From Maribacter litoralis (GTDB lineage: Bacteria; Bacteroidota; Bacteroidia; Flavobacteriales; Flavobacteriaceae), in contig NZ_QCZD01000001.1 in the NCBI RefSeq assembly GCF_003075045.1, positions 992,001-1,056,000 on the forward strand: 64,000 nucleotides of DNA. Reading direction: 5' to 3'. The translations under genes were made by a program, and so were the position numbers. Shown in pieces: positions 1-7,888 of the stretch. Within the stretch, counting starts at the first letter, position 1. Every line of letters starts with the position of its first letter. The notes beneath the pieces are model-generated. The model had not been told where the DNA came from. It saw only the letters and a program-made list of their open reading frames with translations, and made no database searches.

Positions 1-1
1 G

Positions 2-574
2 GCAATTGGTGCGCATGCATTACGAAGAGCACAAATTATAAAAGGAGAAACCGTTGCGGTTATTGGTTGTGGTCCCATTGGTATTGGAATTATGAAATTG
101 GCACAATTACAAGGTGCCAAGGTAATTGCCATTGATGTCAATCAACAACGTTTAGATTATGCCAAAGAAAAAATCGGTGTAGACTTTATTGTTAAAGCTG
201 ATGAAGATGCGGTCGCAAAAGTGAATGAAATTACCAATAACGATTTGGCCACAGCAGTTTTCGATGCCTCCGGTAATAAATTTGCCTTGGAAAGCGGACC
301 AAATTATATGGCACATGGGGGGCGATATGTATTGGTCGGATTGTCAAAAGGAGATTTAACCTTTAACCACCCCGCAATACACGCAAAAGAATCTACCATT
401 ATGTGTAGTAGAAATGCAACCTTGGCAGATTTTGAATATATAATCCATGTTATTGACCAATTTCCCATAGCTTCTTTTGTTACGCATACCGTACCTTACA
501 CAGAAATGATTGCCAATTTTGATTCTTGGTTAAAGCCTGAAACCGGGGTGATTAAAGCCATGGTCACTTTCTAA
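2..574 (+). CDS. Zinc-type alcohol dehydrogenase, 5' end missing; likely L-galactonate 5-dehydrogenase
   Basis: The reading frame is open from base 2, so the N-terminal catalytic zinc domain lies outside the window. What remains is the Rossmann NAD-binding half: a GCGPIGIG nucleotide-binding motif is encoded near bases 62-85, followed by a VIAIDVNQQR strand whose acidic residue suits NAD. The family (MDR/sorbitol dehydrogenase-like) includes E. coli LgoD, which oxidises L-galactonate to D-tagaturonate. The next two genes encode exactly the enzymes that consume tagaturonate and altronate, so this role is the best inference. A generic polyol or L-threonine dehydrogenase cannot be excluded from a C-terminal fragment. 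The stop is 63 bases before the altronate dehydratase start. Confidence 0.75.
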   Translation, partial: AIGAHALRRAQIIKGETVAVIGCGPIGIGIMKLAQLQGAKVIAIDVNQQRLDYAKEKIGVDFIVKADEDAVAKVNEITNNDLATAVFDASGNKFALESGPNYMAHGGRYVLVGLSKGDLTFNHPAIHAKESTIMCSRNATLADFEYIIHVIDQFPIASFVTHTVPYTEMIANFDSWLKPETGVIKAMVTF

Positions 575-612
575 ATTTGATATGAAATAGAATGCAACTA
601 ATTTGGTATTAT

Positions 613-630
613 TTCACAAACGCTTGTAAA
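613..630. promoter_or_regulatory. Interrupted palindrome with central CG, candidate operator before altronate dehydratase
   Basis: An 18-base imperfect dyad (TTcACAAaCGcTTGTaAA, lower case marking unpaired positions) lies 7 bases before the uxaA start. The ACAA-n-CG-n-TTGT core with a central CG resembles LacI-family operators. No LacI-type gene lies inside the window, so the regulator is unknown. Confidence 0.35.
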
Positions 631-637
631 CGAATTT

Positions 638-2290
638 ATGGATAAAAGTTTTATACATATTCATCCAAAAGATAATATACTTGTTGCCTTACAAGATATA
701 CCAGAAGGCACGCAAATAATTCATAATAATGTAACCATTCCTATTCCAAAAAAGGTAAAGGCCAAACATAAGTTTGCCCTATCTTCTATTAAGAAAGATG
801 CTTTGGTATATATGTATGGTTCTATTGTTGGTAAAGCTCTTGTTCCCATTCAAATTGGGGAGGCTATTACTACTGAGAATTTGGTTCATGCAGCGGCCAG
901 CTATCAAGTAGCGGACCAACATTGGAATTTTACACCGCCAGAAATCGATAATTTTAAAGACCGAACCTTTATGGGCTACCATAGAAAAGATGGCAGTGTA
1001 GGTACTTCTAATTTTTGGTTAGTGATCCCTTTGGTTTTTTGCGAGAATAGGAATGTAGAAGTATTAAAAACCGCACTGTTAAAACCATTGGGCTATAAAA
1101 CCTCTTCCGCCGATATTATTTCTACGGAAACCTTGGTTGCACATTATAAAAATCAAGCTAGTAAAGAAACTATTTTACAGAGTACTATTATAAAACCTGA
1201 AATACCTAATGCCGATGAGCAAGTTTTTCCAAATGTAGATGGTATTAAATTTTTAACCCATGATGGTGGTTGTGGAGGTATAAGGCAAGATAGCGATACG
1301 CTTTGCAATCTGTTAGCGGGTTATATTACCAACCCAAATGTAGCCGGTGCTACCGTATTAAGTCTTGGCTGTCAAAACGCTCAGATTCCCATATTAGAAG
1401 ATGCCATTAAAAAAAGGGATGCTAAGTTTTCTAAACCCTTGGTAATTCTTGAACAGCAACAAAGTAAAAGTGAAAAACATTTTATAGAAGATGCCGTAAA
1501 ACAAACCTTTTTAGGTTTAATAGAAGCTGACAAAACCAAACGTAGCAAAGCACCACTTAGCAAACTAACCCTCGGCTTGGAATGTGGTGGTTCAGACGGG
1601 TTTTCAGGTATATCTGCCAACCCTGCCTTGGGGCATGTTTCCGATATGTTAGTGGCGCTGGGTGCTTCAACAGTACTCGCAGAATTTCCAGAACTGAACG
1701 GTGTAGAACAAGAACTTTTAAATAGGTGCCAATCCAAAGAAAATGCAGAGAAATTTGCAGGGTTAATGCAAACCTATGCCAAACGTGCTGAGGAAGTCGG
1801 ATCAGGATTTGAGAATAATCCGTCTCCAGGTAATATAAAAGACGGACTCATTACCGACGCAATGAAATCTGCCGGAGCTGCTAAAAAAGGAGGAACCTCA
1901 ATTATTACCGATGTTCTCGATTATACAGAACCGGTAACTAAAAAAGGCTTGAATTTACTGTGTACACCAGGTAATGATGTTGAAAGTACAACGGGACTTG
2001 CAGGGTCTGGTTGTAATATAATTTGCTTTACTACAGGTTTGGGTACACCCACCGGAAACCCTATTGCCCCTACCATTAAAATAGCGAGCAATACCACATT
2101 AAGTGAGGGTATGGCAGACATAATAGACTTTAATACCGGTGGTATTATTGAGGCTTCTGCTACCATTGAAAGCAAGGGAGAAGAGTTACTGGAGTATATA
2201 ATCGCAGTGGCCAGCGGAGAGAAGGTACCCAATGCGGTACGATTAGGACAAGACGATTTTATACCTTGGAAAAGAGGAATATCACTATAA
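638..2290 (+). CDS. uxaA: Altronate dehydratase (UxaA family)
   Basis: A 550-residue protein of the altronate/galactarate dehydratase family. The N-terminal ~90 residues form the small SAF-like domain (opening with IHPKDNILVALQDIPEG). The long C-terminal dehydratase domain carries the conserved HDGGCGG metal-site region and the LECGGSDGFSG segment. The enzyme dehydrates D-altronate to KDG in the cytoplasm. It is somewhat longer than the roughly 495-residue E. coli enzyme. The tagaturonate reductase gene follows after 7 bases, as expected for consecutive steps. Here the D-altronate probably comes from L-galactonate through the zinc dehydrogenase upstream. A galacturonate source is also possible, but no UxaC isomerase is present in the window. 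Confidence 0.9.
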   Translation: MDKSFIHIHPKDNILVALQDIPEGTQIIHNNVTIPIPKKVKAKHKFALSSIKKDALVYMYGSIVGKALVPIQIGEAITTENLVHAAASYQVADQHWNFTPPEIDNFKDRTFMGYHRKDGSVGTSNFWLVIPLVFCENRNVEVLKTALLKPLGYKTSSADIISTETLVAHYKNQASKETILQSTIIKPEIPNADEQVFPNVDGIKFLTHDGGCGGIRQDSDTLCNLLAGYITNPNVAGATVLSLGCQNAQIPILEDAIKKRDAKFSKPLVILEQQQSKSEKHFIEDAVKQTFLGLIEADKTKRSKAPLSKLTLGLECGGSDGFSGISANPALGHVSDMLVALGASTVLAEFPELNGVEQELLNRCQSKENAEKFAGLMQTYAKRAEEVGSGFENNPSPGNIKDGLITDAMKSAGAAKKGGTSIITDVLDYTEPVTKKGLNLLCTPGNDVESTTGLAGSGCNIICFTTGLGTPTGNPIAPTIKIASNTTLSEGMADIIDFNTGGIIEASATIESKGEELLEYIIAVASGEKVPNAVRLGQDDFIPWKRGISL

Positions 2291-2297
2291 AAAACTT

Positions 2298-3755
2298 ATG
2301 AATTTATTAAACAACAACGTAATTAAAAACCGTAAATCACTACCAATCAAAGTAATGCAATTTGGTGGTGGTAATTTTTTAAGAGCCTTTGTAGATATCA
2401 GTATTCAAAAAATAAACAGCACCACAGAATTTAATGCAGGTATTGCTGTAATTAAACCCACAGAACGTGGTGACTACCAAGAACTTAAATCACAAGACGG
2501 ATTGTTTTCCGTAAACCTTGAAGGTTATGCGAACGATACTTTTGTACAAGATTTAACAGTGGTCGACTGCATTCAAGAAGTAGTAAATCCCTATTCGGAA
2601 TGGGAAGCCTATTTAGCACTTGCCAAGCTTCCTGAACTTCGTTTTATTATATCGAACACTACGGAAGCAGGAATTGTTTTTAATACCGATGATGCCTTTG
2701 ATAACCATCCGCCAAAAGAGTTTCCAGCAAAGCTAACGGTTTGGCTTTTTCATCGATTTGAGCATTTTAAGGGCGATACGGACAAAGGTTGTATGCTTTT
2801 ACCGGTTGAGCTTATCGAAAAAAATGGGGAAACCTTAAAACAATGCATTTTACAATATGCAGATCATTGGTCTTTGGGCGATGCATTTAAAAACTGGATT
2901 TCTAAGTCATGTATATTCTATAATACCTTGGTAGACCGTATAGTTTCCGGGTATCCTAAAGATAAAATTGAAGAGATAGAAGCCAAGCTTGCCTATACGG
3001 ATAAACTTGCTGTTGCCGGTGAATTATATCATAGTTGGTTACTAGAAGGACCAGAAGATATTTTAGCGGAATTTCCATTTCAGGACACTGATTTAAATAT
3101 TGAATTAGTATCCGATCTAGCTTCGTACAGAAATTTAAAGGTTCGTATTCTAAATGGTGCACATACCTCAATGGTACCCGTTGCATACCTTTTAGGGGAA
3201 CGCTTGGTTAAAGACGCCATGAACAATGCTTTGGTTGTTAATTTCATTAAAGGTGTATTGATGAACGAGGTGTTAACTACTTTAGATTTTCCACAAGATT
3301 ACAAACAACAATTTGCCAATGATGTGCTTACAAGGTTTAAAAACCCTGCTTTAGAACACAAATTGATCAGTATTTCATTGAACAGTACCTCAAAATTTGT
3401 AACACGTTTACTTCCTACATTAAAAGATTACCTAGAAATAAAAGGAAGTCTTCCTGCAAACATCACATTTGCATTAAGTGCCTTGCTACGCTTTTATGAA
3501 GGGAGTTTTGATAATGAAAAGATAGACCTAAACGATAAGTCTTCAATACTTGAATTCTTCTCCAACACCTGGCTGCAATTCAGAGAAAATAATATTGATC
3601 TAAATACATTGACCTCCCAAATATTCGGTAATACCGATATATGGAATGAAGACCTCAACCAAATATCAGGATTAACAAGTAATGTAACCCATAATCTCAG
3701 TAATATAGAACAGTACGGATTTGAAGAAGCCATAAGCCTAATAAACCAAAAGTAA
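2298..3755 (+). CDS. uxaB: Tagaturonate reductase (altronate oxidoreductase)
   Basis: At 485 residues it matches the usual UxaB length and belongs to the polyol-specific long-chain (mannitol) dehydrogenase family. The N-terminal nucleotide-binding strand reads VMQFGGGNFLRAF, and the C-terminal helical domain includes the conserved RILNGAHTSMVP segment around residue 285. It reduces D-tagaturonate to D-altronate with NADH in the cytoplasm, supplying the dehydratase encoded just upstream. It sits 7 bases after uxaA and 17 bases before the lactonase gene, so all are probably co-transcribed. Fructuronate reductase (UxuB) is a related alternative; the UxaA neighbour and the absence of a mannonate dehydratase favour UxaB. 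Confidence 0.88.
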   Translation: MNLLNNNVIKNRKSLPIKVMQFGGGNFLRAFVDISIQKINSTTEFNAGIAVIKPTERGDYQELKSQDGLFSVNLEGYANDTFVQDLTVVDCIQEVVNPYSEWEAYLALAKLPELRFIISNTTEAGIVFNTDDAFDNHPPKEFPAKLTVWLFHRFEHFKGDTDKGCMLLPVELIEKNGETLKQCILQYADHWSLGDAFKNWISKSCIFYNTLVDRIVSGYPKDKIEEIEAKLAYTDKLAVAGELYHSWLLEGPEDILAEFPFQDTDLNIELVSDLASYRNLKVRILNGAHTSMVPVAYLLGERLVKDAMNNALVVNFIKGVLMNEVLTTLDFPQDYKQQFANDVLTRFKNPALEHKLISISLNSTSKFVTRLLPTLKDYLEIKGSLPANITFALSALLRFYEGSFDNEKIDLNDKSSILEFFSNTWLQFRENNIDLNTLTSQIFGNTDIWNEDLNQISGLTSNVTHNLSNIEQYGFEEAISLINQK

Positions 3756-3772
3756 CAAAAGACAAACTGACT

Positions 3773-4600
3773 ATGACGATAGATGCACATCAACATTTTT
3801 GGCAGTACGAACCTCAAAAGCATGCTTGGATAGATGATGACATGGCTGTTATTAGAAGAGATTTTATGCCAAGGGACCTTTTTACCGAATTAAAGGTAAA
3901 TGAGATTGATGGATGTGTTGCCGTACAAGCGGACCAAACCATAGAAGAAACCAATTTTTTAATTGATTTAGCATCAGAAAATGACTTTATAAAAGGCGTT
4001 GTTGGTTGGGTAGATTTTCGTGCTTCTACCATTGAAAAGGATTTGGAAAAATTTTGTAACAATACAATTGTCAAAGGATTTAGGCATGTGGTACAAGGCG
4101 AACCCGACCCAAACTTCTTATTGAGAAAACCTTTTTTAAACGGAATTAAACAGTTAGAGCAATATGGCTACACCTATGACATTCTAATATTTCCGCATCA
4201 ACTTGGGGCAACTTTAGAGTTTGTAAAGCAATTTCCAAATCAAAAATTTGTGATTGACCATATAGCAAAACCCTATATAAAAGATGGTTTTTATGATGGA
4301 TGGGCAACATTGATGAAAGAAATAGCATCACACGAAAATGTGTATTGTAAATTATCGGGCATGATAACGGAAGCCGACTATAACAATTGGAAGCCTGTAG
4401 ATATTAAGAAATATCTAGATCTTGTTTTAGCCTCTTTTGGAGCTGATAGATGTTTATTTGGCTCGGACTGGCCTGTGTGTTTAGTGGCTGGTAGTTACGC
4501 TCAAGTAAAAGAACTGATCACCAAATATATTACAGATTTTAGCACCGATGAAAAGGCTAAAATAATGGGCAACAACGCGGTGGAATTTTATAATTTATAA
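3773..4600 (+). CDS. Amidohydrolase-2 family sugar lactonase (L-galactono/L-fuconolactonase type), copy 1
   Basis: A 275-residue member of the amidohydrolase superfamily, COG3618 type. It opens with the metal-binding DAHQHFW motif and has the DHIAKP histidine strand near residue 163 and the FGSDWPVC aspartate motif near residue 237. Close relatives hydrolyse L-fucono-1,5-lactone and accept L-galactono- and related lactones. A paralogue of nearly identical architecture is at 32263-33093 in the fucose operon. Because this copy lies with tagaturonate/altronate genes, it probably handles the C6-hydroxylated analogue, L-galactonolactone. No signal peptide is visible, so it is cytoplasmic. Three bases separate it from the following SDR gene. 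Confidence 0.82.
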   Translation: MTIDAHQHFWQYEPQKHAWIDDDMAVIRRDFMPRDLFTELKVNEIDGCVAVQADQTIEETNFLIDLASENDFIKGVVGWVDFRASTIEKDLEKFCNNTIVKGFRHVVQGEPDPNFLLRKPFLNGIKQLEQYGYTYDILIFPHQLGATLEFVKQFPNQKFVIDHIAKPYIKDGFYDGWATLMKEIASHENVYCKLSGMITEADYNNWKPVDIKKYLDLVLASFGADRCLFGSDWPVCLVAGSYAQVKELITKYITDFSTDEKAKIMGNNAVEFYNL

Positions 4601-4603
4601 AGT

Positions 4604-5398
4604 ATGGATTTAAGACTAAAAGATAAGATAGTAGTTATAACAGGCGCTGCAGGTTTAAGAGGCAGTATTGGGCAAACCATTGTAGAAGAATTAGCCAAAG
4701 AAGGAGCTATACCGGTAATAGTATGTAGAAATGACCGCGGATTTGAATATGAAAAAGAACTACAGGACAAAGGTGTGGACAGCATTTTTGTAAAAACCGA
4801 TTTAACCGATGTTGCCCAAATAGAAAAAGCTGCCAAGGTCATTGGTGATAAATATGGTAAAATAGATGCCTTGATCAATAATGTAGGTGTAAACGATACA
4901 GTAAGTTTAGACGATAGCATAGAAAAATTCATGCGTTCGTTACAACTAAATTTGGTGAGCTTCTTTGCCATGACCAAATTTTGTTTGCCCTATCTTAAAA
5001 AAGCAAAAGGAAACATTTTGAATGTAGGTTCCAAAGTTGCACTTACGGGACAGGGCGGTACCTCTGGCTATGCCGCTTCAAAAGGTGGTGTATTAGGTTT
5101 AACGCGTGAATGGGCGGCAGATTTAATTCCGTTTGGCATACGGTCTAACGCGTTGATTATTGCCGAAAGCTGGACGCCCGCCTATGAAAATTGGATCAAT
5201 AGTTTAGATAACGGAGATGAGAAATTACAATCTATCGTTAAGAATATACCGTTAGAAAACAGAATGACTTCTCCGCTTGAAATTTCGGACGCCGTATTAT
5301 TTGCTATTTCCGAAAGGTCTTCACACACCACTGGGCAATTTATAACCGTTGATGGTGGCTACGTACACCTAGATCGTTCTTTACTGTCCGAAAAATAA
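4604..5398 (+). CDS. SDR-family sugar 1-dehydrogenase (L-galactose/L-fucose dehydrogenase type), copy 1
   Basis: A 264-residue classical SDR. The cofactor loop is unusual, TGAAGLRGSIG, two residues longer than the standard TGxxxGIG. NNVGVND stands where NNAG is usual. The catalytic Tyr-Lys pair is intact (YAASK, Tyr about 156, Lys about 160), after the VGSK serine. Related SDRs oxidise L-fucose, and often L-galactose, to the lactone, which the adjacent lactonase opens. The protein is a paralogue of the SDR at 33123-33902, which lacks the catalytic Lys. Its position between lactonase and transporter supports the first step of an oxidative L-galactose pathway; the substrate is inferred. Confidence 0.8.
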   Translation: MDLRLKDKIVVITGAAGLRGSIGQTIVEELAKEGAIPVIVCRNDRGFEYEKELQDKGVDSIFVKTDLTDVAQIEKAAKVIGDKYGKIDALINNVGVNDTVSLDDSIEKFMRSLQLNLVSFFAMTKFCLPYLKKAKGNILNVGSKVALTGQGGTSGYAASKGGVLGLTREWAADLIPFGIRSNALIIAESWTPAYENWINSLDNGDEKLQSIVKNIPLENRMTSPLEISDAVLFAISERSSHTTGQFITVDGGYVHLDRSLLSEK

Positions 5399-5421
5399 TT
5401 GACAAAATCTAACCAAACCTT

Positions 5422-6744
5422 ATGAATACATCTGAAAAAATACCCGTAGTTTCCAAATCTGTTTTGGTGCCTTTTATCTTGATTACTTCGCTATTTGCTT
5501 TGTGGGGCTTAGCAAATGATATGACCAACCCAATGGTACGCGGTTTTCAAAAAGTACTGGAACTCACCAATACACAGGCATCTTTGGTACAATTGGCTTT
5601 TTATGGCGGTTATTTTACCATGGCCATACCCGCAGCGTTATTCGTAAACAAATACTCTTATAAAAAAGGAGTGCTTTTGGGCTTAGCGCTTTATGCCGTG
5701 GGTGCATTATTATTTTACCCGGCAGCAGCTTTTGAAAGCTATCCGTTTTTCTTATCGGCATTATATGTGCTTACCTTCGGGTTGGCTTTTTTAGAAACAA
5801 CTTCTAACCCGTACATTTTATCTATGGGTGCCGAAGAAACAGCAACAAGACGATTGAACTTTGCACAAATGTTTAATCCAATGGGATCTATTTTAGGCTT
5901 ATTGGTGGCTCAGAATTTTGTGTTGGGCGCTTTACAATCTGATGATACTACGGCAGACGGGACACCTATTTACGATACCTTATCGGAAAGTGCAAAGGCG
6001 GCCATTAGAACATCTGACCTAGAAATTATCAGAAATCCGTATGTGCTTTTAGGGATTGTAGTCCTTGTTTTTTTCGTGTTAATCAGTGTGGTTAAAATGC
6101 CACAAAACAAACATCAAGAAGCCAAGGTTGATTTTAAAGATTCGGTTAAACGTTTATGGAAACAACCAAAATTTGCTTTTGGGGTGGTTACGCAGGCATT
6201 TTATGTAGGCGCCCAAATTATGTGTTGGACCTATGTATACCAATATGCCGAAACCTTGGGCATAGATGCAAAATCTGCCGTTTGGTACGGACTGGCAGGT
6301 TACGTTGTTTTTCTCGTTGGTAGAACAATAGGTACGGCTCTAATGGCTAAAATAGATTCGGGTAAATTATTAATGCTTTTTGGTTTTGGCGGAATGCTGA
6401 CTTTACTTGGAGCGATATTCTTGCCCGGTATGTTAGGTATCTATTCCTTGGTGGCTACTTCATTATTTATGTCCATCATGTTTCCAACTATCTATGGTAT
6501 TGCTTTAGAAGGGCAAGGAGAAGATGCAAAATTTGGAGCCGCCTTTTTGGTTATGGCCATTGTTGGAGGGGCACTACTACCCTATTTACAAGGCTATATG
6601 CTAGATTTAGGTGGTGTGGGCTATGAGGATGTTATTATACTGGGCGTAACAGAAATGCGCTTTTCGTTTATACTATCGCTAATCTGCCTTAGTGTAGTTG
6701 CCTTTTACGGTAGAACGGTCTATAAAAAATATCACACCAACTAA
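5422..6744 (+). CDS. fucP: FucP-type L-fucose/L-galactose:proton symporter, copy 1
   Basis: A 440-residue major facilitator with about 12 hydrophobic segments and the FucP-family signatures FALWGLANDMTNPMV near the start and FGLAFLETTSNPYIL around residue 125. It imports a free sugar across the inner membrane with protons. E. coli FucP is known to carry L-fucose, L-galactose and D-arabinose, which fits either candidate substrate of this operon. A second copy with the same neighbour order is at 33949-35256. It is followed after 11 bases by the mutarotase gene. Confidence 0.88.
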   Translation: MNTSEKIPVVSKSVLVPFILITSLFALWGLANDMTNPMVRGFQKVLELTNTQASLVQLAFYGGYFTMAIPAALFVNKYSYKKGVLLGLALYAVGALLFYPAAAFESYPFFLSALYVLTFGLAFLETTSNPYILSMGAEETATRRLNFAQMFNPMGSILGLLVAQNFVLGALQSDDTTADGTPIYDTLSESAKAAIRTSDLEIIRNPYVLLGIVVLVFFVLISVVKMPQNKHQEAKVDFKDSVKRLWKQPKFAFGVVTQAFYVGAQIMCWTYVYQYAETLGIDAKSAVWYGLAGYVVFLVGRTIGTALMAKIDSGKLLMLFGFGGMLTLLGAIFLPGMLGIYSLVATSLFMSIMFPTIYGIALEGQGEDAKFGAAFLVMAIVGGALLPYLQGYMLDLGGVGYEDVIILGVTEMRFSFILSLICLSVVAFYGRTVYKKYHTN

Positions 6745-6755
6745 TTTGCTAATTT

Positions 6756-7100
6756 ATGAGTAGTTCAAAGAGACTTTGTTTTTCATGCGATTTAAAAGAT
6801 AATCCCGATTTAATAGCGGAGTATAAAAATTACCATGCAGAGGGAAATGCCTGGCCAGAGATTACCAAGAGTATTAAAGATGCCGGAATTATAGATATGC
6901 AGATTTACCTGACCGGTAATAGAATGTTCATGATTATGGAGGTTGACGAAACATTTGACCCTATTAAAAAAGCTAAAATGGATGCCACAAACCCTAAAGT
7001 ACAAGAGTGGGAAAAACTAATGTGGAAATTTCAACAAGAACTTCCTTGGGCTGAAAAAGGAGAAAAGTGGATCGCATTAGAACAGATATTTCAATTATAA
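6756..7100 (+). CDS. L-rhamnose mutarotase-family protein (sugar anomerase), copy 1
   Basis: A 114-residue small alpha/beta-barrel protein of the RhaM family, recognised from the opening CFSCDLKDNPDLIAEY, the central IYLTGNRMFMIME strand and the C-terminal W-x-x-x-Q-x-x-L-P-W region. Members interconvert anomers of 6-deoxy sugars, and homologues in fucose clusters act on L-fucose. Here it probably supplies the anomer used by the SDR two genes upstream, with L-galactose as the inferred sugar. It is the last gene of the operon; a strong terminator starts about 10 bases after its stop. The paralogue at 35258-35593 has the same role in the fucose operon. Confidence 0.85.
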   Translation: MSSSKRLCFSCDLKDNPDLIAEYKNYHAEGNAWPEITKSIKDAGIIDMQIYLTGNRMFMIMEVDETFDPIKKAKMDATNPKVQEWEKLMWKFQQELPWAEKGEKWIALEQIFQL

Positions 7101-7106
7101 CCATCT

Positions 7107-7138
7107 AAAAAAAGCTACTCGTTCGAGTAGTTTTTTTT
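7107..7138 (+). terminator. Intrinsic terminator, probably bidirectional
   Basis: A perfect 7-bp stem (CTACTCG/CGAGTAG at 7115-7121 and 7124-7130) is flanked by an A-run on the left and eight Ts on the right. It lies between convergent genes whose stops are at 7100 (plus strand) and 7144 (minus strand), so it can terminate both. Confidence 0.85.
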
Positions 7139-7143
7139 ATAAT

Positions 7144-7863
7144 TTAAGGATTGGTGGACCACAATGCCGCTGATTTGAGCATTGCCCTTCGAGGTAATTT
7201 TAATCCTGATACAATAAGCTCGGCAAAATCACTGGGCTGTAATGTATTTTCTTCACTGCCTTTTTTAGCAAATCCTAGACCAATGGTCATGTCTGATTCT
7301 ATGGTACTTGGCGTCATGGTAATTACCCTAATATTATGTTTGCGCACTTCTTTCATAAGGGACTCTGACATACCTACAACCGCAAACTTAGAGGCTGAAT
7401 AAGCAGACACATTAGGGTTTCCGTTTAGACCCGCCGTAGAAGCTATATTCACAATATCACCGCTACTACGTTCTACCATTTGCGGCAACACTTCTTTGGT
7501 CACATAATACATGCCCATAAGATTGGTCTGTATCATTTGTTCCCACTCGCTTACCGGCATTTCTAAAAATGAGCCTACACCTGCAATACCAGCATTATTG
7601 ACCAAAATATCTATATGACCCATGGTATCCATAATACTTTTTATCCCTTCTTTTACCGAATCGTAATTGCCAACATCAAAGACAGCGTACATAGCTTTTA
7701 TACCCAATTCTTGCAATTCCGCTACCGTTGTCATTAAGTTTGCCTCATTTCTACCTGTTATGGCAATAGAAACGCCTTCTTGTGCCAAAGCAACAGCTGA
7801 TGCTTTACCCAAACCTCTTCCACCCCCGGTTATTAGCGCTGTTTTATCTCTTAAATTTTCCAT
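7144..7863 (-). CDS. SDR-family oxidoreductase, FabG-like
   Basis: A 239-residue classical SDR with TGGGRGLG cofactor motif (residues 12-19), NNAG (89-92), catalytic Ser about 142, Tyr155 and Lys159 (YSASK). It resembles 3-ketoacyl-ACP reductases and general NADP-dependent sugar/alcohol dehydrogenases. The substrate is not evident. It lies 25 bases downstream of the beta-propeller/Dabb gene on the same strand and may be the last gene of a three-gene unit ending at the shared terminator. It has no signal peptide, unlike its two operon partners, so it acts in the cytoplasm. Confidence 0.8.
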   Translation of the reverse strand: MENLRDKTALITGGGRGLGKASAVALAQEGVSIAITGRNEANLMTTVAELQELGIKAMYAVFDVGNYDSVKEGIKSIMDTMGHIDILVNNAGIAGVGSFLEMPVSEWEQMIQTNLMGMYYVTKEVLPQMVERSSGDIVNIASTAGLNGNPNVSAYSASKFAVVGMSESLMKEVRKHNIRVITMTPSTIESDMTIGLGFAKKGSEENTLQPSDFAELIVSGLKLPRRAMLKSAALWSTNP

Positions 7864-7888
7864 TTTCTTTTTTCGTTCAGTTTCTTTA

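Noticed and set aside
638..3755. Galacturonate catabolism as the role of uxaA/uxaB
   Set aside because: Possible in principle, but no UxaC isomerase is present, and the adjoining zinc dehydrogenase, lactonase, sugar dehydrogenase and FucP fit L-galactose better. Kept only as an alternative.
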